Positions 57,973-64,000 of a DNA stretch of 64,000 nt are shown here, piece by piece. A program made the translations under genes and the position numbers. Location: NCBI RefSeq assembly GCF_905397275.1, contig NZ_CAJPUY010000002.1:248001-312000 (forward strand), in the 5' to 3' direction. Each line of letters begins with the position of its first letter. Within the stretch, counting starts at the first letter, position 1. The stretch comes from Cupriavidus yeoncheonensis. Its GTDB lineage: Bacteria; Pseudomonadota; Gammaproteobacteria; Burkholderiales; Burkholderiaceae. The notes under the pieces were generated by a model. The model searched no databases. It was not told the DNA's origin and worked only from the letters and a program-made list of their open reading frames with translations.

Positions 57973-59106
57973 ATGACGGCCAGCCTGTGTCGGAATTCCG
58001 TAGCGAAGGCGGCACCGTGGCGTGCCCGCCTTGGCATGCGGTTCGCGCAGGCGGCCGGCATCGGCCTGCTGGCATTATGCGCGGCGTGCGGTACATCGGG
58101 CGGCGGCAGTTCGTCCAGTGCTGCAAGCGCTGCCGCCACCAGCGGCCCCAGGCTGCTCGACCCGTTGCCCGCGTGGCGCGACGGGGCGGCCAAGCAGTCC
58201 ATCCTGAATTTCGTCAGCAAGACCACCACGCCGGGCAGCCCTGAATTCGTCGCGCCCGAAGACCGCATCGCCGTATTCGACAACGACGGCACGCTGTGGC
58301 GCGAAGACCCGGTGGTGGAGCTGCTGTTCGTGGTCAACCGTGCGCAGGAGCGCGCGCGGGCCGAACCGGCACTCGCCAGTCGTTCGCCCTACAAGGAATT
58401 CCTGGCCGACCCCGCGGCCTATTTCAAATCGACCGGGGAGGCAGGCGCCGTGCGCCTGCTCAACGAGATTTACGGCAACACTTCTCTCGACACGTTCCAG
58501 GAAGACGCGCGGCGCTATGTCGCCAACGCGCGCCATCCGAAATCCAGGGCTTCGCTGCGCGAAAGCACCTACCAGCCGATGCTGGAGCTGCTGGCACTGC
58601 TGCGCACCCATGGCTACCAGACCTGGATCTGCTCGGGCGGCACGACGGACTTCATGCGCGTCGTGTCCCAGTCCTTCTACGGCATTCCCCCGCAACAGGT
58701 GATCGGCTCCCGGCTTGCCGCACAGTTCCGCGAGCACGGCCGCGACAACGAAATCTGGCGCGAGCCGAAGATCGAAAGCTTCAACGACAAGCAGATGAAG
58801 CCGGTCAACATTGCACTGCAGATCGGCAAGCGGCCGGTGTTCGCGGCGGGCAATGTCGGCGGCAAGGGCGATATCGCCATGCTGTCGTATTCGCAGGGGC
58901 GCAAGGGACCGTCGTTCCAGCTGCTGGTCAACCATGACGACGCAGAGCGCGAATCGGCATATTCGGAAAACGACGGCGGGTCGCTGCACGCGGCCTCGGA
59001 GCGCGGCTGGACCGTGGTGAGCATGAAGCGCGACTGGGCCCGTGTGTTCCCGGCCCCGGGCGCGGCGGCGGCAACGCTGGCACCGGTGCGGGCGCAGGCG
59101 CCTTAA
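57973..59106 (+). CDS. HAD-fold phosphatase-like lipoprotein
   Basis: A 377-residue protein with a signal peptide and a lipobox-like LCAAC ending at Cys39, followed by a Ser/Gly-rich linker. The rest is a HAD hydrolase: motif I FDNDGTLW (Asp103, Asp105), motif [11 protein letters not shown] near 217 and motif [14 protein letters not shown] near 295. It should sit on the inner leaflet of the outer membrane or in the periplasm and act on a phosphorylated substrate not identifiable here. ATG 57973 is 4 bp after panD. It lies within the pnt locus. Confidence 0.82.
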   Translation: MTASLCRNSVAKAAPWRARLGMRFAQAAGIGLLALCAACGTSGGGSSSSAASAAATSGPRLLDPLPAWRDGAAKQSILNFVSKTTTPGSPEFVAPEDRIAVFDNDGTLWREDPVVELLFVVNRAQERARAEPALASRSPYKEFLADPAAYFKSTGEAGAVRLLNEIYGNTSLDTFQEDARRYVANARHPKSRASLRESTYQPMLELLALLRTHGYQTWICSGGTTDFMRVVSQSFYGIPPQQVIGSRLAAQFREHGRDNEIWREPKIESFNDKQMKPVNIALQIGKRPVFAAGNVGGKGDIAMLSYSQGRKGPSFQLLVNHDDAERESAYSENDGGSLHAASERGWTVVSMKRDWARVFPAPGAAAATLAPVRAQAP

Positions 59107-59191
59107 CGGGCCCGCGGCATCCCGGTCGTTCGCATTCCAATACAGACAACGCAAGCGGCATCCAGGATTCAATACAAGGGAGGAGAAGTCG

Positions 59192-59515
59192 ATGGAGATG
59201 GTGAACCACACGGTGATCAACCTGATCATCTTTGTGCTGGCGATCTACGTGGGATACCACGTGGTGTGGACGGTAACGCCCGCGCTGCACACCCCGCTGA
59301 TGGCCGTGACCAATGCAATCTCGGCCATCATCATCGTCGGCGCCATGCTGGCGGCCGGCCTCACCGAGGGCGCCACGGGCCGCATCATGGGCACGCTGGC
59401 CGTGGCCCTGGCTGCCGTCAACGTGTTCGGCGGCTTCCTGGTGACCCAGCGCATGCTGGAGATGTTCAAGAAGAAAGAGCCCAAGGCCAAGGCCGGCGCC
59501 AAGGGGGGTGCGTGA
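59192..59515 (+). CDS. pntAB: NAD(P) transhydrogenase subunit alpha part 2 (PntAB)
   Basis: PntAB, 107 residues, carrying the alpha-side membrane helices of the transhydrogenase. Three or four hydrophobic segments are visible (about 8-25, 30-55, 62-85), with [20 protein letters not shown] conserved. ATG 59192 has AGGGAGGAG upstream, the strongest ribosome-binding site seen nearby. The tail [15 protein letters not shown] is basic. It overlaps pntB by one base. Confidence 0.94.
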   Translation: MEMVNHTVINLIIFVLAIYVGYHVVWTVTPALHTPLMAVTNAISAIIIVGAMLAAGLTEGATGRIMGTLAVALAAVNVFGGFLVTQRMLEMFKKKEPKAKAGAKGGA

Positions 59516-60987
59516 TGATCGAACTCGTCAGCATGAACCTTGTCACCCTGCTCTACCTGGTCGCCTCGGTCTGCTTCATCCAGGCGCTCAAGGGGCTCTC
59601 CCACCCGGCTTCGGCCCGCAAGGGCAATGCCTTCGGCATGATCGGCATGGCCATTGCGGTGGTCACCACGCTGGTGCTGATCGTCAAGCTCAAGAACGAG
59701 TTCCTCGCGGCCGGTACGGCGCAGTCCTCGGTTGGTTCGGGCCTGGCGCTGATCTTCGGCGCGCTGGTGGTGGGCGGCGGCATCGGCGCCTACGTGGCGA
59801 AGAAGGTCGAGATGACCAAGATGCCGGAGCTGGTGGCGGCGATGCACTCGCTGATCGGTCTGGCCGCGGTGTTCATCGCCGTGGCCGCCGTGGCGGAACC
59901 CTCGGCCTTCGGCATCGCGGCGGCGGGTTCGCATGACATCCCCACGGGCAACCGGGTCGAGTTGTTCATCGGCTGCTTCGTCGGCGCCATCACCTTCTCC
60001 GGTTCGGTGATTGCCTTCGGCAAGCTGGCCGGGCGCTTCAAGTTCCGGCTGTTCCAGGGTGCGCCGGTGGTGTTCCCCGGCCAGCACATGCTGAACCTGG
60101 CGCTGGCAGTCGCCATGCTCGGCTTCGGCATCGCGTTCTTCATGACGCAGGACTGGCTGCCGTTCCTGGTGATGCTGGCCATCGCCTTCGTGCTCGGCGT
60201 GCTGATCATCATCCCGATCGGCGGTGCCGACATGCCGGTGGTGGTGTCGATGCTGAACTCGTACTCGGGCTGGGCGGCAGCGGGCATCGGCTTCTCGCTG
60301 AACAACCCGATGCTGATCATCGCCGGCTCGCTGGTGGGTTCGTCCGGTGCCATCCTCTCGTACATCATGTGCAAGGCGATGAACCGCTCGTTCTTCAACG
60401 TGATCCTGGGTGGCTTCGGCGGTGCGACGGGCGCGGCGGCGGCGGGCGACCAGCAGCAGCGCCCGGTCAAGTCGGGCTCTGCCGACGATGCGGCCTTCCT
60501 GATGGGCAATGCCGAGACCGTCATCATCGTGCCGGGCTATGGCCTGGCGGTGGCGCGCGCCCAGCATGCCCTGAAGGAACTGACCGAACTGCTGGCCGAA
60601 AAGGGTGTGACCGTGAAGTACGCGATCCACCCGGTGGCGGGCCGCATGCCGGGCCACATGAACGTGCTGCTGGCCGAGGCCGAGGTGCCCTACGACCAGG
60701 TCTTCGAGATGGAGGACATCAACAGCGAGTTCGGCCAGGCCGACGTGGTGCTGGTGCTGGGCGCCAACGACGTGGTGAACCCGGCGGCCAAGACCGATCC
60801 GAACTCGCCCATCGCCGGCATGCCGATCCTGGAGGCGTACAAGGCCAAGTCCATCATCGTCAACAAGCGCTCGATGGCGTCCGGCTATGCCGGCCTGGAC
60901 AACGAGCTGTTCTACATGGACAAGACCATGATGGTGTTTGGCGACGCCAAGAAGGTGGTCGAGGACATGCTGAAGGCCGTGCACTAG
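59515..60987 (+). CDS. pntB: NAD(P) transhydrogenase subunit beta
   Basis: PntB, 490 residues. The N-terminal half holds about nine membrane helices (with VGGGIGAYVAKKVEMTKMP near 83-101) and the C-terminal half is the NADP(H)-binding domain III: VIIVPGYGLAVARAQHAL, YAIHPVAGRMPGHMNVLLAE and VLGANDVVNPAAK. With PntAA and PntAB it uses the proton gradient to make NADPH from NADH. ATG 59515 overlaps the pntAB stop; a GTG 3 bp upstream is possible. Confidence 0.96.
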   Translation: MIELVSMNLVTLLYLVASVCFIQALKGLSHPASARKGNAFGMIGMAIAVVTTLVLIVKLKNEFLAAGTAQSSVGSGLALIFGALVVGGGIGAYVAKKVEMTKMPELVAAMHSLIGLAAVFIAVAAVAEPSAFGIAAAGSHDIPTGNRVELFIGCFVGAITFSGSVIAFGKLAGRFKFRLFQGAPVVFPGQHMLNLALAVAMLGFGIAFFMTQDWLPFLVMLAIAFVLGVLIIIPIGGADMPVVVSMLNSYSGWAAAGIGFSLNNPMLIIAGSLVGSSGAILSYIMCKAMNRSFFNVILGGFGGATGAAAAGDQQQRPVKSGSADDAAFLMGNAETVIIVPGYGLAVARAQHALKELTELLAEKGVTVKYAIHPVAGRMPGHMNVLLAEAEVPYDQVFEMEDINSEFGQADVVLVLGANDVVNPAAKTDPNSPIAGMPILEAYKAKSIIVNKRSMASGYAGLDNELFYMDKTMMVFGDAKKVVEDMLKAVH

Positions 60988-61001
60988 TGCATGGTCAGCC
61001 A

Positions 61002-61027
61002 CGCTGCCGCCCGCCAGGGCGGCAGCG
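61002..61027 (+). terminator. Hairpin after pntB
   Basis: CGCTGCCGCCC/GGGCGGCAGCG, a perfect 11-bp stem with a GCCA loop, 15 bp after the pntB stop. The T tract is poor. TATACT at 61031-61036 just beyond it may be the -10 for the next gene. Confidence 0.65.
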
Positions 61028-61081
61028 CGTTATACTGGCCTGCGCTGAATTCCCAGCGTTGCTGCATGGCCCGAACGCACC

Positions 61082-62128
61082 ATGACCTTCAACCCGCACG
61101 ACAGGAACCTGTCGGTTTTCCATCACCCGATCCTGACCGTCCTGGTCGATGACAGCAAGTCGTTCATCGACAGCCTGGCATTCCAGATGGACGCCTCGCG
61201 CGCGGTGGTCACGTTCACCGACCCGCGCGAAGCGCTGCAGTGGATCCGCGACGCCTACGCCACCCGCTTTCCCGCCTTCCTGCCCGTGCGGGTCACACAC
61301 GACGACCTGACCTTCCTTACCGAGCGGCGTACGGTGCAGCTCGACATCGACCGCATCCACCGCCAGATCCACGACGTCAACCGCTTCCTGCAGCCGGGCG
61401 TGATCGTGGTGGATTATTCGATGCCCCAGATGGATGGGCTGGAATTCTGCCAGGCGCTGCAGGACCTGCCATGCAAGACCATCCTGCTGACCGGCACCGC
61501 TGACGAAAGCATTGCCGTGCAGGGCTTCAACCATGGCCTGATCGATCGCTACGTGAAAAAGCACGAAGCCAATATGGTCGAGCGCCTGGACCAGGAAATC
61601 ACTGCCCTGCAGCAGCAGTACTTCGCCACGCTGTCGCGCACCTTGCGCGAGCTGCTGACGCGGCATTCGTACTCGTTCCTGTCGGATCCGGCCATGACCG
61701 AGCGCGTGCGGCAGATCACCGCGCGCTATGGCTTTGTCGAGTACTACCTGTACCCCAATCCGGTCGGCATCCTGATGCTGACGGCGCAGGGCCATGCCAC
61801 GCTGATGGTGATCGAAACCCGCGCCGGGCTGATGAGCCAGGTCGAATCGGCCGAGGCCTATGACGCGCCGGCGGCGCTGATCGAAGGCCTGCGCGAAGGC
61901 CGCCTGGTGCCCTTCTTCTGGCCTGGCAACGGCATGTACACGCCGGCCTGCGTCGACTGGGAGCAATATTGCCTGCCGGCCGAACGCTGCGAGGGGCGCG
62001 AGGAATATGTCTACGCCCTGTTCGACCTGCCGCGTCACCTGCTGCAGGAGCCCGTGGTCAGCCAGCAAGCCTTCCTGGCCGACTTCGCGCGCAATCCCGA
62101 CACGCTCACGGGCCGCAAGCGCCCCTGA
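61082..62128 (+). CDS. Response regulator with an atypical receiver domain
   Basis: A 348-residue protein. The N terminus is a receiver: acidic pair Asp23/Asp24 (VLVDDSKSF), phospho-acceptor Asp111 (VVVDYSMPQMDG), Thr137 (LLTGTADES) and Lys159 (RYVKKHE). The distance from the acidic pair to the phospho-acceptor is 87 residues, about twice normal, so a roughly 40-residue insert lies in the first half. The C-terminal ~170 residues match nothing I recognise and contain no obvious DNA-binding motif. No kinase gene is adjacent. It stands alone between pntB and the rlmL-like gene. Confidence 0.8.
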   Translation: MTFNPHDRNLSVFHHPILTVLVDDSKSFIDSLAFQMDASRAVVTFTDPREALQWIRDAYATRFPAFLPVRVTHDDLTFLTERRTVQLDIDRIHRQIHDVNRFLQPGVIVVDYSMPQMDGLEFCQALQDLPCKTILLTGTADESIAVQGFNHGLIDRYVKKHEANMVERLDQEITALQQQYFATLSRTLRELLTRHSYSFLSDPAMTERVRQITARYGFVEYYLYPNPVGILMLTAQGHATLMVIETRAGLMSQVESAEAYDAPAALIEGLREGRLVPFFWPGNGMYTPACVDWEQYCLPAERCEGREEYVYALFDLPRHLLQEPVVSQQAFLADFARNPDTLTGRKRP

Positions 62129-62163
62129 CGTTCAGGCGGCCGCCACGCCGCCCTTCAGGCCAC

Positions 62164-63417
62164 TCAGGCCGGCTGCGGCCCGCGGTTGCCGCCCCGCACC
62201 ATGTCGAAGCGGAACAGGCGGCACTCGATATTGCCGTTGTAGAGCGGCGTGCGCCGCGACTCCTTGAGCCGCAGGCGCTTCGGCAGCGACAGATCCCCGG
62301 TAAAGACCCAGGCCTGCCAGCCCGCGAAGTTCTGCTTGAGCGTGGTGGCGAAGGCGCTGGCGAACTGGTTGGCGGCGGCCTCCTCGGCCTCGTCGCGCGG
62401 CATTTCGTCCTGGGCCATGCGGCGCTCGCCGCGCACCACGATCCGCTCGCCGTACGGCGGGTTCATCAGCAGCAGGCCAGGCTCGGCGAACGGCGGCTGC
62501 GCGAAGCGCGCATCCACCTGCTTGGTACGGGCTTCGTCGTGCAGGCCGGCACGCGTCCAGTTGGCGTGCGCCATGGCCAGCATGTCGGTGGAGATGTCCG
62601 ACCCGGCAATCTGCAGTCCATCGGTCGAAGCCAGCATGCGCGCGCGCTGGGCGTCCGCCTTGAGCTTCTGCCAGGCCTTGGTGTCCGCACCCTTGAGCCA
62701 TTCGAAGGCAAAGCTGCGGCTGCCGCCCGGCGCGATATCGAGCGCCACTTGCGCGGCTTCGATCAGGAACGTGCCGCTGCCGCACATCGGGTCATAGAAC
62801 GGCCGGCTGGTCTGGCCCCGCACCCAGCCCGCCAGGCGCAGGATGCCCGCCGCCAGGTTCTCCTTCAGCGGGGCCTCGCCTTTCTCCATGCGCCAGCCGC
62901 GCTTGAACAGCGGCTCGCCGGTGGTATCGAGATACAGCGTGCAGTCGTGCTCGGTCAGGTGGGCATAGATGCGCACATCCGGGCTGACGGTATCCACGCT
63001 GGGCCGCGCGCCCAGTCGCTCGCGCATGCCATCGCAAACGCCGTCCTTGATGCGCAGCGCCGTGAAATTCAGGCTGCGCAGCGGCGACTTGGTGGAGGTC
63101 AGGTCCACGCGGATCGACTCGTCGGGCGAGAACCACTGCTCCCAGCGCTGGCTGCGCACCAGTGCATAGATATCATCCTCGTGCCGGTAGCCGCGCGCGG
63201 CCACGCGCATCAGGACGCGGCTGGCTATGCGCGAATGCAGGTTGACGGCGTATGCGGCCGCCAATTCGCCCGAAAAGCTGACGCCGCCCGGCACCTCGCG
63301 ATGCACCTCGAACGGAGCCAGCGACGCCATTCCGGGCCGCGCGGCGATCTCGCGCAGTTCTTCGGCCAGCGCGCCCTCGAGGCCGCGCGGGCAGGGAGCA
63401 AAGAAAGCTTGGGTCAT
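62164..63417 (-). CDS. rlmL: 23S rRNA guanine-N2 methyltransferase, RlmL type
   Basis: A 417-residue THUMP-domain RNA methyltransferase. The THUMP region is about residues 45-165. The methyltransferase has the SAM motif DPMCGSGTFLIEA (209-221) and the catalytic NPPYGER (319-325). It corresponds to the RlmL half (m2G2445 of 23S rRNA) of the fused E. coli RlmKL; the RlmK half is not attached here. It converges with the response regulator across 35 bp and is separated from the next minus-strand gene by a terminator. Confidence 0.88.
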   Translation of the reverse strand: MTQAFFAPCPRGLEGALAEELREIAARPGMASLAPFEVHREVPGGVSFSGELAAAYAVNLHSRIASRVLMRVAARGYRHEDDIYALVRSQRWEQWFSPDESIRVDLTSTKSPLRSLNFTALRIKDGVCDGMRERLGARPSVDTVSPDVRIYAHLTEHDCTLYLDTTGEPLFKRGWRMEKGEAPLKENLAAGILRLAGWVRGQTSRPFYDPMCGSGTFLIEAAQVALDIAPGGSRSFAFEWLKGADTKAWQKLKADAQRARMLASTDGLQIAGSDISTDMLAMAHANWTRAGLHDEARTKQVDARFAQPPFAEPGLLLMNPPYGERIVVRGERRMAQDEMPRDEAEEAAANQFASAFATTLKQNFAGWQAWVFTGDLSLPKRLRLKESRRTPLYNGNIECRLFRFDMVRGGNRGPQPA

Positions 63418-63438
63418 GGATTCAGGTTTCCTGCAAAC

Positions 63439-63461
63439 AAAAACGTCCGCCGTGGCGGACG
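63439..63461 (-). terminator. Rho-independent terminator of the DsbA-fold gene
   Basis: CGTCCGCC-GT-GGCGGACG perfect 8-bp stem followed on the minus strand by TTTTTGTTTG, 28 bp beyond the stop at 63490. Confidence 0.85.
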
Positions 63462-63489
63462 GTAAGATCAGATTAGCCTAGGCGACGGT

Positions 63490-64000
63490 TCAACCAGCCG
63501 CCAGTGCGCGGTCGAGGAAGTCGAGCCGGTCCTGGCCCCAGTAGGGCTGGCCGTCATAGACGTACCACGGGGCGCCGAACACGCCTGCCGAGATCGCGTC
63601 CTGGGTGTTCTGCGCGTAGGCGGCCAGCACGGCCTGCGCCTCGCTGGCCTTGAGCAGGCTGGCGCCGTCGAGGCCCGCCTCGTCGGCCAGCTGCGCGAGC
63701 GTGGCGGCATCCGCGATATTGCGTTGCTGGGCCCAGAGCGCCGTGCCAATGGCGCCGAGGAGCTCCATGGCGCGCGCGGTGCCATGTGCCAGCTGGGTCG
63801 CGATGATCAGCTTGCTGGCCGGGTCGCCGGACACCGGGAAATACGTCGGCTGCACATTCAGCGGCTTGCCCAGGAACTCGCTCCAGCGGACCAGCTCGAC
63901 CAGCCGGTACGCCTGGCGCTGCGGCGGGCGCTGCGCGAGCGGCAGGCCGCCGGACACCGAGAACACCTTGCCGAGATCGCACGGCTTCAGGTTGACCTGG
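63490..64000 (-). CDS. 2-hydroxychromene-2-carboxylate isomerase-like DsbA-fold protein (5' end outside the window)
   Basis: The C-terminal ~170 residues of a DsbA-family protein; the reading frame is open to the right edge, so the start lies beyond it. The visible part starts in VNLKPCDLGKVFSVSGGLP and includes PPQRQAYRLVELVRW and GVFGAPWYVYDGQPYWGQDR, typical of 2-hydroxychromene-2-carboxylate isomerases, which are glutathione-dependent enzymes of naphthalene-type aromatic breakdown. Many bacteria carry such genes without the pathway, and the substrate here is open. It is followed by a terminator. Confidence 0.85.
   Translation of the reverse strand, partial: QVNLKPCDLGKVFSVSGGLPLAQRPPQRQAYRLVELVRWSEFLGKPLNVQPTYFPVSGDPASKLIIATQLAHGTARAMELLGAIGTALWAQQRNIADAATLAQLADEAGLDGASLLKASEAQAVLAAYAQNTQDAISAGVFGAPWYVYDGQPYWGQDRLDFLDRALAAG

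Overview
The window is a GC-rich (about two-thirds G+C), gene-dense chromosomal segment from a Gram-negative beta-proteobacterium of the Burkholderiaceae, most likely Cupriavidus or a close Ralstonia relative. The evidence is the order tgt-yajC-secD-secF facing a phcBSRQ quorum-sensing operon, a split pntAA/pntAB/pntB transhydrogenase, a fused pabB-pabC gene, and the blocks purM-perM-hda and pcnB-folK-dgk-panB. No rRNA, tRNA, CRISPR array, transposase or phage gene was seen. This looks like core chromosome rather than a genomic island.

Layout. 1-3.5 kb: a LysR regulator divergent from a di-iron fatty acid hydroxylase/sterol desaturase-type gene and a coniferyl-aldehyde-type dehydrogenase. 3.6-12.4 kb: purM on the minus strand, then a plus-strand block of perM-like transporter, hda, HAD phosphatase, pcnB, folK, deoxynucleoside kinase, panB and a two-gene tungstate-type ABC transporter without a binding protein. 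12.4-18.5 kb, minus strand: pabBC fusion, dnaJ, dnaK (with a sigma-32-type promoter) and a cobalamin adenosyltransferase. 18.8-28 kb, plus strand: an FAD-linked 2-hydroxyacid oxidase, a GcvA-like regulator, a GNAT acetyltransferase, then glcD, a voltage-gated-type K+ channel, glcE, glcF and lrgAB, which read as a glycolate utilisation locus with a candidate glycolate carrier. 28-34.5 kb: VOC protein plus WYL regulator, glutathione peroxidase, pilU/pilT, PLP-homeostasis protein, proC and ubiA. 34.7-38.7 kb, minus strand: dps, oxyR, recG. 38.9-44.7 kb, plus strand: queA, tgt, yajC, secD, secF.

44.7-49.7 kb, minus strand: phcB-phcS-phcR-phcQ, a four-gene overlapping or tightly packed operon. PhcB is predicted to make a 3-hydroxy fatty acid methyl ester signal, PhcS to sense it, and PhcR and PhcQ to relay it. 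Their target regulator PhcA is not in the window. 50-53.5 kb: two YceI-family periplasmic proteins downstream of a cytochrome b561, then purB. 53.8-56.2 kb: a glutathione S-transferase-like gene preceded by a large inverted-repeat leader, then mnmA and a Nudix hydrolase on the opposite strand. 56.4-61 kb: pntAA, panD, a HAD-fold lipoprotein, pntAB, pntB. 61-64 kb: an unusual response regulator, an RlmL-type rRNA methyltransferase and the 3' part of a DsbA-fold 2-hydroxychromene-2-carboxylate isomerase-like gene that runs off the right edge.

The features most worth a second look are the phc operon and the PilZ-like front end of PhcB, the pairing of glcDEF with lrgAB and a zinc-ribbon K+ channel, the roughly 90-nt inverted repeat that would form the mRNA leader of the GST gene, the pnt operon split by panD and a lipoprotein phosphatase-like gene, and a palindrome that carries the stop codons of two convergent genes in its two arms. 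Promoter, operator and terminator calls were made by eye and are candidates only.
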